Source: Burkholderiales bacterium
Lineage (GTDB): Bacteria; Pseudomonadota; Gammaproteobacteria; Burkholderiales; Burkholderiaceae_C
Assembly: GCA_003963115.1 (NCBI GenBank)
Contig: RXJQ01000037.1
Span: 62,001-126,000 of the forward strand
Direction of reading: 5' to 3'
DNA length: 64,000 bases
Both the position numbers and the translations under genes were made by a program. Positions 46,084 to 56,421 of this stretch are shown here, one piece after another (the first letter of the stretch is position 1; every line of letters begins with the position of its first letter). The notes beneath the pieces are model-generated. The model did no database searches and was not told the origin of the DNA. It saw only the letters and a list, made by a program, of their open reading frames with translations.

Positions 46084-46761
46084 TCACTTCTTGAACTTGG
46101 GCTGAGGGACCGTCTTCAAGTCAGATGGCAGGCCGCCAATAAAGTTGGCCAGCAACTTCAGCTCGGTCAAGGTGAACAGCTTGGCCTGTGCACCCATGAT
46201 GGGGTTGCTGCGGCCGATGTTCGGGTTGCCCGTGGTCTGATACGCCTTCAGTGCCACATACAGATAGTCCGAATGTTGACCAGCCAGCTTGGGATAGGAC
46301 GGGTCGATCGGCTTGTTGAGGCCTTCCCCGTGGCAGGCCGCGCAATTGCCCTTGGTCAGCAGGGCCTGCACCTCGGGGCTGGGCGCGCCGCCCTTGCCTG
46401 GGCGCTGCGGCAGATCCTTGCCGTTGGCTTCGTAGAAGGCGGCGATGTCGGCGATGTCCTGGTCGCTCAGCGGCGCGGCAATGCCCTTCATGGTGGGATG
46501 CTTGCGCTCGCCCTTGCGGTAGGCCGTCAACGCCGAGGCGATGTACTTGGCGTTCTGGCCTGAGATCATCGGCACCTTGTGGATCTCGGGGAAGCTGGCC
46601 TGGTAGCCGATGATGCCGTGGCAGCCGATGCACATGGCGATCTTGGACTTGGCGGCAGCCGGATCACCGGGCTTGCTGTCCTGTGCCAGGGCGCTTGACG
46701 CGATGAGGCCTGCAAAAGCCAGGAGGCCCAACTGTTGGAACATGCGAGTCTGTGTTTTCAT
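46084..46761 (-). CDS. Diheme cytochrome c4-like protein
   Basis: 225 residues from the ATG at 46761. Signal peptide (MFQQLGLLAFAGLIASSALA) exports it to the periplasm. Two c-type heme sites, CIGCH (near 54) and CAACH (near 152), each in its own cytochrome c domain with distal methionines likely in SGQNA...MKGIAAPLS and in the SNPIMGAQAK segment. Matches cytochrome c4, an electron donor to terminal oxidases. Single gene, convergent with the adhesin. Confidence 0.9.
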   Translation of the reverse strand: MKTQTRMFQQLGLLAFAGLIASSALAQDSKPGDPAAAKSKIAMCIGCHGIIGYQASFPEIHKVPMISGQNAKYIASALTAYRKGERKHPTMKGIAAPLSDQDIADIAAFYEANGKDLPQRPGKGGAPSPEVQALLTKGNCAACHGEGLNKPIDPSYPKLAGQHSDYLYVALKAYQTTGNPNIGRSNPIMGAQAKLFTLTELKLLANFIGGLPSDLKTVPQPKFKK

Positions 46762-46868
46762 GTTTCTGGCAGGGGAAAATAACCGGCAGGTGAAAAAACA
46801 CGAGCGTGCGCCCATTATTAAAGCGCAGCCTATACTGGAACACAGGAACAACCCGCCTGAGTTATCGC

Positions 46869-47711
46869 ATGAAATTCCAAGGTACTGATCAATATGTCGC
46901 CACAGACGACCTGAAACTGGCCGTGAATGCGGCTTTGAAGCTACAGCGCCCCTTGCTTGTGAAGGGCGAACCGGGTACAGGCAAGACGATGCTGGCCGAA
47001 CAGGTGTCCGAGGCGCTGGGCATGCCGCTGCTGCAATGGCACATCAAGTCCACCACCAAGGCGCAACAAGGTCTCTACGAATACGACGCAGTCAGCCGCC
47101 TGCGTGACAGCCAATTGGGCGAAGAAAAGGTCAAGGACATCCACAACTACATCGTCAAGGGTGTGCTGTGGCAGGCTTTCGAGGCAGACCAGCCCGTGGC
47201 CCTTTTGATCGACGAAATCGACAAGGCCGACATCGAGTTTCCCAACGACCTGCTGCGCGAACTCGATCGCATGGAGTTCTACGTCTACGAGACGCGCCAG
47301 CTGATCAAGGCCAGGCACCGCCCGATGGTGATCATCACCTCGAACAACGAGAAGGATCTGCCCGACGCCTTTCTGCGCCGCTGCTTCTTCCACTACATCC
47401 GCTTCCCGGATGCAACGGTGATGAAGCAGATCGTGGACGTGCACTTCCCGCACATCAAGCAGGATCTGCTGGCCGCCGCCATGCGCCACTTCTACGAGGT
47501 GCGCAACCTGCCCGGCCTGAAGAAGAAGCCCAGCACCTCCGAGCTGATCGACTGGCTCAAGCTGCTGGTGGCTGAAGACATCCCCGTCGAGGCGCTGCAG
47601 AGCAAGGACGAGAAGGTCAGCGTGCCGCCGCTGGTGGGAGCGCTGCTCAAGAACGAACAGGATCTCAGCCTGTTCGAGAAGCTGGTCTACATGGCTCGCC
47701 ACAACCGCTAA
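46869..47711 (+). CDS. MoxR-type AAA ATPase
   Basis: 280 residues from the ATG at 46869. Walker A KGEPGTGKTMLAEQVSEALG, Walker B VALLIDEIDKADIEFPNDLL, sensor I VIITSNNEKDLPDAFLRRCF. MoxR ATPases act with VWA proteins to insert metals or remodel complexes. The VWA partner is at 49042, on the same strand but beyond an inverted diguanylate cyclase gene. Confidence 0.92.
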   Translation: MKFQGTDQYVATDDLKLAVNAALKLQRPLLVKGEPGTGKTMLAEQVSEALGMPLLQWHIKSTTKAQQGLYEYDAVSRLRDSQLGEEKVKDIHNYIVKGVLWQAFEADQPVALLIDEIDKADIEFPNDLLRELDRMEFYVYETRQLIKARHRPMVIITSNNEKDLPDAFLRRCFFHYIRFPDATVMKQIVDVHFPHIKQDLLAAAMRHFYEVRNLPGLKKKPSTSELIDWLKLLVAEDIPVEALQSKDEKVSVPPLVGALLKNEQDLSLFEKLVYMARHNR

Positions 47712-47732
47712 AACGTGGCCGCGCGGTCAGAT

Positions 47733-48923
47733 TCAGGCCTGCATGCTGTGCTTGGACCGGTCGGCGGCGAGCACGACGCGGTTGCGACCCTCGGCCTTGG
47801 CCTGGTAGAGCGCCTCATCGGCGCGCTTGAGCAGCGACTGCAGTGACTCGCCAGGCGTGCCCGCACAGGCCAGGCCCGTGCTGATGCTCACCGAGATGTG
47901 CTCGTCACCCCAGGGGATGTTGATCAGGTTGATGGCCTCGCGCAGGCGTTCGGCAGCCTGGATGGCACCATCGTGGAGCGTGTGCGGCAGCAGGATGCAG
48001 AATTCCTCGCCACCGTAGCGCGCCACGCGGTCTACCTCACGGGCCTTGGCTTGCAGGGTGCGTGACACGGCGCACAGCACGGCGTCGCCGGCGGCATGGC
48101 CCAGGCGGTCGTTGATGCGCTTGAAGTGGTCGATGTCCACCAGCAGCACGGTGTAGGGGTCGCCGAAGCGTTGCAGGCGCTGGTCTTCGCGGTCCAGCAG
48201 GTACTCGATGGCGCGGCGGTTGAGCAGGCCCGTGAGCGCATCATGGTGCGAGAGGTGCTCCAGCCGGCGCACCAGGCGCATCACCACGATGTAGCCGAGC
48301 ACGAAGCTCGCCAGGATGGACATCGCCACGCTGGAGAACACCAGGGCGAACTGCGAGACGTCTTGCGACCAGCTCGCCCAGGGCCAATGCAACTGCGGAG
48401 TAAGGCAGGTCATGGCGGCCACACCAAACACCAGCACCCCCAAGGTCAACATGGTCGAGTGCATCCAGGCCGTGACCGGGTTGAACTCGGTGCGCAAGGG
48501 CGTGAAGGTTTCGCGTGCCGTGCGGCCCAGTACCCAGCACATGCCCAGGCAGCTTGCTCCCAGGCTGGCCTCGTACCATCCGCCTCGCAGATAGACCGTG
48601 ATCTGGAACAGGGCCATGCCCATGACCATGATGGTGTGGGCGACATCGGTCAGGCGGATCTTCAGGAAGAACTGCAGGCCACGGCGCAGGGACACGGCCC
48701 CCAGCACCACCAAGGTGCCCGAGAGAGCGGCCCGTTGGATCGGGGTGCCGAATTCCGGCAGGACGGGCAGGGCCAGGGCCAGGCCGTTGGCCAGGCTGGC
48801 CATCATCCAGTGGCGTGCTGCCTTGCGTGAAAGCCCCAACCACGAGCCCGCCACCCACCACATCACCGTGGTCAGGCAATGGGTCAGGAGGACGAAGGCC
48901 AACAGGGAATGGCGGGGTTCCAT
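47733..48923 (-). CDS. Membrane-bound diguanylate cyclase (GGDEF)
   Basis: 396 residues. About six N-terminal transmembrane helices (1-215; LLAFVLLTHCLTTVMWWVAG, HTIMVMGMALFQITVYL) and a GGDEF domain (about 225-385) with LSHHDALTGLLNRRAIEYLL, the active GGEEF loop in VARYGGEEFCILLP, and the product-inhibition site RxxD (REVD) five residues before it. Should make c-di-GMP from GTP with feedback inhibition. Inserted between the MoxR and VWA genes on the other strand. No PAS or HAMP linker is evident. Confidence 0.93.
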   Translation of the reverse strand: MEPRHSLLAFVLLTHCLTTVMWWVAGSWLGLSRKAARHWMMASLANGLALALPVLPEFGTPIQRAALSGTLVVLGAVSLRRGLQFFLKIRLTDVAHTIMVMGMALFQITVYLRGGWYEASLGASCLGMCWVLGRTARETFTPLRTEFNPVTAWMHSTMLTLGVLVFGVAAMTCLTPQLHWPWASWSQDVSQFALVFSSVAMSILASFVLGYIVVMRLVRRLEHLSHHDALTGLLNRRAIEYLLDREDQRLQRFGDPYTVLLVDIDHFKRINDRLGHAAGDAVLCAVSRTLQAKAREVDRVARYGGEEFCILLPHTLHDGAIQAAERLREAINLINIPWGDEHISVSISTGLACAGTPGESLQSLLKRADEALYQAKAEGRNRVVLAADRSKHSMQA

Positions 48924-49041
48924 CTCTACTGCAACGTGATAAACCGGTTACAACCTCAAAGATCGGCACGAAAACGGCAAGGGACAAGACGTTTTCGGCA
49001 GTCCCGAGCCAAAATACAGTTTGATTCGCAGGACGGTTTCT

Positions 49042-50214
49042 ATGCTCATCGACTTTTTCTTCGCTTTGCGCTCAGCCCGGTTGCCGGTCACCATTCCTGA
49101 GTACCTCAATTTGCTGGATGCCATCAAGAATGACGTGATCGGACCGTCGGTGGATGAGTTCTATCACCTAGCCAAGATGACGTTGGTGAAGAATGAAGCG
49201 CATTTCGATAAATTTGACCGGGCGTTTTCCGCCTATTTCAGGGGGGTGGACGGGGGCATCGATCTGACCCGTGACATACCTCTCGAATGGCTGCGCAAGC
49301 ATTTCGAGCGCGAGCTCAGTCCCGAGGAGCGGGCCAAGATCGAGGCCATGGGCTGGGACAAGCTCATGGACCGGCTCAAGGAACTGCTGCAAGAGCAGAA
49401 GGAGCGCCACGAAGGCGGCAACAAGTGGATCGGCACGGGCGGCACCTCGCCTTTCGGCGCGCATGGCTACAACCCCGAAGGCATCCGCATTGGGCAGGAC
49501 CGTTCTCGCAACCGCAGTGCCGTGAAGGTGTGGGACAAGCGCGAGTTCAAAGACTACGACGATACGGTGGAGTTGGGAACCCGAAATATCAAGGTAGCCC
49601 TGCGGCGACTACGGAAATTTGCGCGACAAGGTGCCGCCGAAGAGCTGGATCTGGACAACACCATCCATGCGACGGCGGCCAACGCGGGCATGCTGGACAT
49701 CAAGATGGTGCCCGAGCGCCACAACACGGTGAAAGTGCTGCTGCTCATGGACGTGGGCGGCACCATGGACGACCATGTGCACCGTGTCGAGGAGATGTTC
49801 TCGGCGGCCAAGTCCGAGTTCAAGCACCTGGAGTTCTACTACTTCCACAACTGTGTCTACGACTACATGTGGCGCAACAACCATCGCCGTTACACGGAGA
49901 AGATCCCCACCTGGGACATCATCCGCAAGTACAACAAGGACTACAAGCTGATCTTCGTGGGCGATGCCACCATGAGCCCCTATGAGATCCTGCAGCCCGG
50001 TGGCAGCGTCGAGTACAACAACGAGGAGCCGGGTGCCGAGTGGGTCGGCCGCCTGACCCATGCCTTCCCCAATTTCGTGTGGATCAACCCCGAGCCGCAA
50101 GGCGTGTGGAACTATCGCCAGAGCGTGTCGATCATGCAGCAGTTGATGGGCGGGCGCATGTTCCCCATGACCCTGCAAGGCCTGGAAGGGGCCATGCGGC
50201 TGCTCAGCAAGTAA
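49042..50214 (+). CDS. CoxE-like VWA domain protein
   Basis: 390 residues from the ATG at 49042 with AGGACGG upstream. The N-terminal half contains FFFALRSARLPVTIPEYLNL and FDKFDRAFSAYFRGVDGGID, typical of the YehP/CoxE group. The VWA domain (about 230-385) has VKVLLLMDVGGTMDDHVHRV; the metal-binding DxSxS is altered to DVGGT, which is usual for this subfamily. Predicted partner of the MoxR ATPase at 46869. The substrate complex is unknown. Confidence 0.87.
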   Translation: MLIDFFFALRSARLPVTIPEYLNLLDAIKNDVIGPSVDEFYHLAKMTLVKNEAHFDKFDRAFSAYFRGVDGGIDLTRDIPLEWLRKHFERELSPEERAKIEAMGWDKLMDRLKELLQEQKERHEGGNKWIGTGGTSPFGAHGYNPEGIRIGQDRSRNRSAVKVWDKREFKDYDDTVELGTRNIKVALRRLRKFARQGAAEELDLDNTIHATAANAGMLDIKMVPERHNTVKVLLLMDVGGTMDDHVHRVEEMFSAAKSEFKHLEFYYFHNCVYDYMWRNNHRRYTEKIPTWDIIRKYNKDYKLIFVGDATMSPYEILQPGGSVEYNNEEPGAEWVGRLTHAFPNFVWINPEPQGVWNYRQSVSIMQQLMGGRMFPMTLQGLEGAMRLLSK

Positions 50215-50217
50215 TCA

Positions 50218-52179
50218 ATGACGGTACGAGTGCTCAAGGGCATCGCAGGGGGGGTCGGGAAGAGGCTGGCGCTCTTGCTGGGCGTGCTCGTCTGCTATCT
50301 GATGATGGAGGCGACTTGGGCTCAGGCCGTGCCTGCGTCACCGGCGTCACAGGCTGAAGCGGCTCCCGAACCGGCTGACACCGAGTCTGCTGCCACAGCA
50401 GAACCCGATAAGCCAGGTGGCAATGCGGTGGACCGCAGCAAGCCGGTGGCCTGGCAGTTGAACATCGAGGCGCCCAGTCCGCTGGACAAGCTGCTGCACA
50501 CCTACCTGGATCTGGCGCGTTTTCAGGAGGAGTCCAGCAAGGACCAGAGCCTGGGCATCCGTCGCAGCGAGTTGCGGCGTCTGGTCATCTCTGCGCCGGA
50601 GCAGGCACGTGCGCTGCTGGAGGCCCAGGGCTACTTCAACGCCAACATCGTCACCAGCGTCAGCGACGAAGTGGCCAACCGGCCTGTGGTGGTGCGCATC
50701 CAGGTCGACCCAGGTCCGCAAACGGTGATCAGCAAGGTCCAGTTCGTCTTCGAAGGCGAGTTCGACACGCGCTTGTCCAATGCCGATCCTTTGGCGCAGG
50801 CTCTGCTGGACAAGCTGGAGAGCGGCTGGGGCTTGCCCGAAGGCCAGGTGTTCAGGCAGGCCGATTGGTCGTCGGCCAAGAGCGCGGCGCTGGCACGGAT
50901 GCGTGCCGATGGCTACCCCACCGCGACCTGGAGTGGCACCTCGGTGACGGTGGACGCCGAGAAGCACACGGCCAAGCTCTTTCTGGTGGCGGACTCTGGG
51001 CCGGGCTTCATTTTCGGCGACATCCGCGTGGAGGGGCTCAACCGCCAGCCGGCATCGGCCATCGTGAACGTGGCGCCTTTCCACAAGGGCGAGCCCTACA
51101 GCGAGAAGCGCCTGCTGGACTGGCAGGAGCGCATCCAGAAGCTCAATATGTTCGATTCGGTGTTCGTCAACACTGATCTGGACCCGACCCAGGCCGGTGC
51201 GGCACCTGTGCTGGTGCAGGTGCATGAGCTGCAGATGCAGACGGCCACCACAGGCGTGGGCATCAGCAGCAACACCGGGCCGCGCGTGTTTGGCGAGCAT
51301 TTGCACCGCAACATCTTCGGCCTGGACTGGCAGAGCAAGACCAAGTTGCAACTGGGCCGACTGGAGTCCAGCGGGCAACTGGACCTGACCTCGCACCCCT
51401 GGCCTGGCAACCGCCGGGGCCTGATCTCGATGCAGGCTTCTTATCTGGTCGACAGCGACAACGCCGTGACCACCAGCCAGTACCTGCGCGTTGGTCAGCT
51501 GCGCGAAGGCGAGCGGCTGGAGCGGACCGATTACCTGGAGTTCCAGCGCGCCGAGGTGCGATCGTCTTCGGGCAATGTGGTGTCCAACGCCTCGGCGGCC
51601 AGCGGCACGGCGCAGTGGATCTTCCGCGATGTGGACAGCCAGGTGCTGCCCACCAAGGGCTCCACGAGCATGCTGCAGCTCACGGGTGGGCGCACCTACT
51701 CGGCCTCCGAAGACCCGGGCTATTTCAGCAGGGGCTATGCCCGTCTGACCTGGTATCAGCCCTTGTGGATGCACTGGTACGCCACGGCGCGGGGCGAGGT
51801 GGGGCAGGTGTTCGCGCGCGATCAGGTCAGCGTGCCCGATACGCTCTTGTTCCGTGCCGGCGGCGATGACTCCGTGCGCGGCTATGCCTACCGTTCATTG
51901 GGCATCGACAAGGATGGGGTGACGGTGGGCGGACGGGCCATGTCCACGGGCAGCATCGAATTGGCGCATCCCCTGTCCAGCAAACTGCCCGGTCTGTGGG
52001 GCGCCGTGTTCGTGGATGCGGGCGATGCGGCCGACCGCTTTGGCGACCTGCAACCGAAGGTTGGCTACGGCTTTGGTGTGCGCTGGCGCAGTCCTGTCGG
52101 GCCTTTGCGGCTGGACATCGCCTATGGCAACGAGGTGCAGCGCTGGCGCATGCACTTCAGCGTGGGGATCAGCCTGTGA
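50218..52179 (+). CDS. tamA: Translocation and assembly module TamA
   Basis: 653 residues. Signal sequence within the first 36 residues, a Pro/Ala-rich linker, three POTRA domains (about 80-340; GYFNANIVTSVSDEVANRPV, IFGDIRVEGLNRQPASAIVN), then a BamA-type barrel (about 350-653) with the conserved LFRAGGDDSVRGYAYRSLG and ending MHFSVGISL. With TamB it supports outer-membrane protein and lipid transport. 4-bp overlap with tamB. Confidence 0.93.
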   Translation: MTVRVLKGIAGGVGKRLALLLGVLVCYLMMEATWAQAVPASPASQAEAAPEPADTESAATAEPDKPGGNAVDRSKPVAWQLNIEAPSPLDKLLHTYLDLARFQEESSKDQSLGIRRSELRRLVISAPEQARALLEAQGYFNANIVTSVSDEVANRPVVVRIQVDPGPQTVISKVQFVFEGEFDTRLSNADPLAQALLDKLESGWGLPEGQVFRQADWSSAKSAALARMRADGYPTATWSGTSVTVDAEKHTAKLFLVADSGPGFIFGDIRVEGLNRQPASAIVNVAPFHKGEPYSEKRLLDWQERIQKLNMFDSVFVNTDLDPTQAGAAPVLVQVHELQMQTATTGVGISSNTGPRVFGEHLHRNIFGLDWQSKTKLQLGRLESSGQLDLTSHPWPGNRRGLISMQASYLVDSDNAVTTSQYLRVGQLREGERLERTDYLEFQRAEVRSSSGNVVSNASAASGTAQWIFRDVDSQVLPTKGSTSMLQLTGGRTYSASEDPGYFSRGYARLTWYQPLWMHWYATARGEVGQVFARDQVSVPDTLLFRAGGDDSVRGYAYRSLGIDKDGVTVGGRAMSTGSIELAHPLSSKLPGLWGAVFVDAGDAADRFGDLQPKVGYGFGVRWRSPVGPLRLDIAYGNEVQRWRMHFSVGISL

Positions 52180-55100
52180 CGCAGCGGGGCACGCTCCTGG
52201 GTAAGCTCATGGGTCGGCTGACACGCATGTTGGCGGCCTTGCTGGCCCTGGCCTTGCTGGCGGTGGGCGCGGTATGGGCGCTGTTGCACAACGAGGCCTT
52301 CACCGAGCATGCCTTGCCCTTGTTGCCGGGCGTGACCGTGGTGTCGCCGCAAGGAGCCTTGCTGGGAGATTTCCGGGCGGCGCGCGTGGATGTGGGCTTG
52401 CCCAGAGGTGGGCGGCTCACCTTGGTCGAGCCGGCGTGGCAAGGAGCACGGCTAACTTTGGCGCCAACCGCAGCCTGGCACATCGGGCTGGAGATGGCCT
52501 TGCTGAAGGCGCGCAAGCTGGAACTGGTGTGGGTGGGCAATCCGGTGAGCACGCCCTCCACGGCACCACCTGATTTGAACTTGCCACTGGCTGTTCGTGT
52601 GCAGCGGGTGCAAGTGGCTGAGGCCGACAGCAGCTTGTGGGGTGCGCCATTTCAGGCGATGGACGCGGCGGTGTCCTTGCAGCAGCCGGACGCCAAAGGG
52701 CAGGGTCAGCATCGTCTGCTGCTCAAGAGCCTGACCTGGCAGGGCTGGTCGGCGCAAGGCGAAGGGCAGTTGGGCTTGGGGCGTGGGCTGCCACTTGCCT
52801 TGAATCTGCAAGCCGCGCAGGTGTTGTCCTCAGCTGTGTCGTCTGCATCTGATCAGCAGCCGGGCGGGCGCGTGGCTTTGCATGCGCAAGGGCCCTTGTC
52901 TCAATTGAAGGTGCAGGCACAGCTGAGTTGGCAGCAGGCGCCACGGGCGGCGCAAAGCCTGGCGCTGGATGCCGAGGTGGCGCCCTTTGCCGCGTGGCCG
53001 CTGCCACGGCTTCAGGCCAGCGCGCAGGCTTTGAACCTGAACGAGATCCTGGCCGACTTGCCGCAAACGCGTCTGCAAGGTCGGCTTGAGCTGCTGCCTG
53101 CTGCCAAGCAGGACATGCGCTTGCGGGTGGACCTGCGCAATGAGCTGGCCGGTGCCTGGGACGAGCAGCGCCTGCCTGTTCGGCAGGTGCGTGGCCACGT
53201 GGTGCTGCCGGCCGCACGTGCCGCTGGCCAGTTGGCCCAGATCGGTCGCCAGGGGGAGCTGGATGTCTCGTTGCTGTTGCCGTCAACGGGGCGCCATGAC
53301 GACGGCCAGCTCGCCGTGCAAGGTGGCTGGGGTGGCCAGCGCGTCTTGAAGGCCAACTGGACCGGGCTGGAGCCGCAGAGCCTGCATCACCTGGCGCCGC
53401 CTTTGCAATTGCAGGGAAGCCTGCTGCTCAAACCGGATTGGGCCAGCGAGGACAAAGGGCGGGCTTCGGCCTGGGCCAATCTGCGCTCGCTGGTGCAGGC
53501 GGATGTCAAAGGCTGGTATGGGCGCAGCTACCTGGCGGTGCCTGTGGCGGCGGGCTCGTCCATGGTCAAGTTGATGAACAAGCCCGATGTGCCCGTGTCC
53601 TTGACGCTGAATGGCCGCTATGCCCCAGGGCAGTTCGATGTGGCTGCCTTGGGTCTCAAGGCCGAGAGCGCCCAGGCTGATCTGAGCAATGCGGCACTGC
53701 GTTGGGGGTCAGCGGCGGAGCCTGTGGCATGGCGTGTGAGCGGTCGCCTGAAGGTCAATGCGTTTGATCCGCAGGTGTGGCTGCCCTGGCCCACGGGTGT
53801 GAACGGCCGCAACCTGTTGACCGGGCAGGTGGACGTGGCGCTGGACGCCAACTGGCGTGGGCAAGCCGCGCTGGATCTGGCGCCAAGCTGGCTGGCCGGC
53901 GTGCCCTTGTCGGGCCAGGCGCAGTGGCTGTCACCGAACAACCGCGCGGTCATGTCGCTGAAGCTGGACATGCACGCAGGCGGCAACACCGTGCAGGCCA
54001 CGGCCGATCTGCCTTGGCATCCGGGGCCGCAGGGGCAGCCCAAGTGGGGCCAGGACGCCCATTGGCAGGGGGCCGTGCATGCCCCTGCGTTGGCGGATCT
54101 TCAGCCCATGGCCCCCTTGCTGGGTGTGCGGCAGGTGTCGGGCGTCATCGAGGCCTCGTTCAAGGGGCGGGGAGTGTGGCCGGCCTTGAGCACGGACGGC
54201 CAGGTGTCGGTCAGCAAGCTGCAATGGGTGAGCTCAGGGGGCATGACCACGGGCTTGGCCGCGGCGCAGGCGAGCTGGGCGGTGGAGGGCTTGTCCGTCA
54301 ACGCGCCGCTGAAGGTGCAGGTGGATGTCAGCCAGTGGCAAATGGCCCACGTGATGCTTGACAAGGCCCGGTGGCAGGTCACAGGCAGCCTGGGGCAGCA
54401 CCAGTCGCGCCTTTCGGCGGACGTGACGCACGAGGGCAGTGGTGGCAAGGTGTCGGCCTTCCATGTGGGAGCGGCCTTGCAGGGCGGCTGGCAGGCGCAG
54501 GCCTCGACCTGGCAAGGGCAGGTGAGTGAACTGCTGATCGCCATGGGCGGCGCGAGCCCGCGTCAACTGCTGCAAGCACAGCCCTTTGGCATCAGCTGGC
54601 ATGAAGGGGCCGACGCACGCGCCGTGCAGCTTGAAGGCGCCGCCGCCTTGAACGTGATGGGGGCCGGGCTGCATCTGCGCCGCCTGAGCTGGCGAACGCT
54701 GGCCGGCCAGGCTGACGCGATGGGCGAGGTGGACATCGCCCTGGAGCTGGACCCCTTGAACCTGCCGGCCCTGATGACCTCGTGGCAACCGCAGGCAGGT
54801 TGGGGTGGCGACCTCATGGTCACGGGCGGCGTGCAGTTGAAGCACAGCCTGCGCCAGCCCTGGGTGGTGGACGCTTTCGTGGCCCGGCAGTCTGGCGACA
54901 TCACCTTGAGCGAGCCGACGATCCAGGGCAACAGCGAGCAAAGACTGGGCATCCGCGAGGCACGTGTGGCCCTGCAGGCGCGAGACGGCGTCTGGTCCTT
55001 GAGCGAGCAGTTCGAGGGGCGGGTGCTGGGCGTGCTCAAGGGCCGGCAAGTGGTGCATGCGGCGTCGGCCGGCCAGTTGCCTGCGCCGGCTGATCCCTTG

Positions 55101-56411
55101 TCGGGTGAGCTGGACTTGCAGATCGCCAACCTGCGCCCCTGGGGGACGTGGGTGCCGGCGGGTTGGCGCCTCACGGGGCAGTTGCAGGCCAAGGCCGAGG
55201 TGGGCGGCACGTTGGGTGCGCCACAGTATCGCGGCATGGTCAGAGGCCAGAACCTGGGGTTGGGGCAGGCGCTGATGGGTGTCAACCTGACCGATGGGCG
55301 CCTGCAGCTGGACCTGGAGGGCGAGCACATCAAGCTCACCGAGTTGGTGGCCCAAGGTGGCGCTCAAGGCGGGCGAATCAGTGCGAAAGGGCAGGCCACA
55401 CTGGGTGCGTCGCCGCAGGCGCAGCTCACGGTCAAGGCCGAGCGCTTTGCCTTGTTGCAGCGGGTCGACCGGCGCGCGGTCATCAGCGGCGATGCACAGG
55501 CCCGCTTCGATCAGGAGGGCATCGACGTCACGGGCCAGGTCCAGGTCGATGAAGGCCTGATCGACATCACACGTTCCGACGCCCCGACGGTGGGCGATGA
55601 CGTCAACGTGATCAACCGCCCAGGACAAGACGCCGAGGAGCAGGCGGATGCCGGTAGTGGCAGCGCGGGACCCAAGCGAAAGCTCAACGCCAACCTGAGC
55701 CTGGACCTGGGGCACAGGCTCAAGCTGCGAGGCAAGGGGCTGGACGCCTTCCTGGCGGGCAAGTTGAAGGTGACAAACCCATCGAACCGGCCTGCTGTCA
55801 ACGGCACCGTGCATGTCGAGAACGGCACCTTCGCGGCCTATGGGCAAAAGCTCGTGATCGAGCGGGGCGACGTGGCCTTCACAGGCCCGGTCGAGAACCC
55901 GCGCCTGGACATCCTGGCCATGCGGCCTCAATCACCCTCGGCCGCCGACAGCGATGTGAAAGTGGGCGTCAACATCACCGGCACCGCGCAAGACCCACGC
56001 ATCCGGCTGTATTCTGACCCGGCCTTGTCCGAGACGGAAAAGCTCTCCTGGCTGGTGCTGGGCCGTGCGCCGACCGGCTTGGGCGGTGCGGACATTGGCC
56101 TGTTGCAAAGCGCGGCGGTGGCGCTGCTGTCAGGTGAGAACAGCTCGCCTTCAGACAACCTGGTGACCATGCTGGGCCTGGACGAGCTGTCTGTGCGGCA
56201 GTCTGAAAACGCCACGACCACGGCCCGCGATACCGTGGTGAACCTGGGCAAGCAGGTGTCCAAATACTGGTACGTGGGCTATGAGCGCAACCTCAATGCC
56301 ACGAGCGGCAACTGGCAGCTCATCTACAAGCTGGCCAAGCGCTTCACGGTGCGGGCTCAGGCTGGTGATGACAATGCCGTGGACTTCATCTGGTCCTGGC
56401 GCTGGGACTGA
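52176..56411 (+). CDS. tamB: Translocation and assembly module TamB
   Basis: 1411 residues from a GTG at 52176 that overlaps the tamA stop (GTGA); an ATG at 52209 is an alternative. One N-terminal transmembrane anchor (MLAALLALALLAVGAVWALL), then a very long beta-rich periplasmic span predicted as a hydrophobic groove, and the C-terminal TamB domain (about 1060-1411) with GTVHVENGTFAAYGQKLVIE, RGDVAFTGPVENPRLDILAM and ending DFIWSWRWD. Works with TamA across the periplasm. Length is typical (E. coli TamB about 1260). Confidence 0.94.
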   Translation: MTQRGTLLGKLMGRLTRMLAALLALALLAVGAVWALLHNEAFTEHALPLLPGVTVVSPQGALLGDFRAARVDVGLPRGGRLTLVEPAWQGARLTLAPTAAWHIGLEMALLKARKLELVWVGNPVSTPSTAPPDLNLPLAVRVQRVQVAEADSSLWGAPFQAMDAAVSLQQPDAKGQGQHRLLLKSLTWQGWSAQGEGQLGLGRGLPLALNLQAAQVLSSAVSSASDQQPGGRVALHAQGPLSQLKVQAQLSWQQAPRAAQSLALDAEVAPFAAWPLPRLQASAQALNLNEILADLPQTRLQGRLELLPAAKQDMRLRVDLRNELAGAWDEQRLPVRQVRGHVVLPAARAAGQLAQIGRQGELDVSLLLPSTGRHDDGQLAVQGGWGGQRVLKANWTGLEPQSLHHLAPPLQLQGSLLLKPDWASEDKGRASAWANLRSLVQADVKGWYGRSYLAVPVAAGSSMVKLMNKPDVPVSLTLNGRYAPGQFDVAALGLKAESAQADLSNAALRWGSAAEPVAWRVSGRLKVNAFDPQVWLPWPTGVNGRNLLTGQVDVALDANWRGQAALDLAPSWLAGVPLSGQAQWLSPNNRAVMSLKLDMHAGGNTVQATADLPWHPGPQGQPKWGQDAHWQGAVHAPALADLQPMAPLLGVRQVSGVIEASFKGRGVWPALSTDGQVSVSKLQWVSSGGMTTGLAAAQASWAVEGLSVNAPLKVQVDVSQWQMAHVMLDKARWQVTGSLGQHQSRLSADVTHEGSGGKVSAFHVGAALQGGWQAQASTWQGQVSELLIAMGGASPRQLLQAQPFGISWHEGADARAVQLEGAAALNVMGAGLHLRRLSWRTLAGQADAMGEVDIALELDPLNLPALMTSWQPQAGWGGDLMVTGGVQLKHSLRQPWVVDAFVARQSGDITLSEPTIQGNSEQRLGIREARVALQARDGVWSLSEQFEGRVLGVLKGRQVVHAASAGQLPAPADPLSGELDLQIANLRPWGTWVPAGWRLTGQLQAKAEVGGTLGAPQYRGMVRGQNLGLGQALMGVNLTDGRLQLDLEGEHIKLTELVAQGGAQGGRISAKGQATLGASPQAQLTVKAERFALLQRVDRRAVISGDAQARFDQEGIDVTGQVQVDEGLIDITRSDAPTVGDDVNVINRPGQDAEEQADAGSGSAGPKRKLNANLSLDLGHRLKLRGKGLDAFLAGKLKVTNPSNRPAVNGTVHVENGTFAAYGQKLVIERGDVAFTGPVENPRLDILAMRPQSPSAADSDVKVGVNITGTAQDPRIRLYSDPALSETEKLSWLVLGRAPTGLGGADIGLLQSAAVALLSGENSSPSDNLVTMLGLDELSVRQSENATTTARDTVVNLGKQVSKYWYVGYERNLNATSGNWQLIYKLAKRFTVRAQAGDDNAVDFIWSWRWD

Positions 56412-56421
56412 CCAAACTGGT

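Noticed and set aside
54234-55931. Long open frame antisense to tamB (about 565 codons)
   Set aside because: Gln/His/Leu-rich shadow; the TamB domain on the plus strand explains the region.
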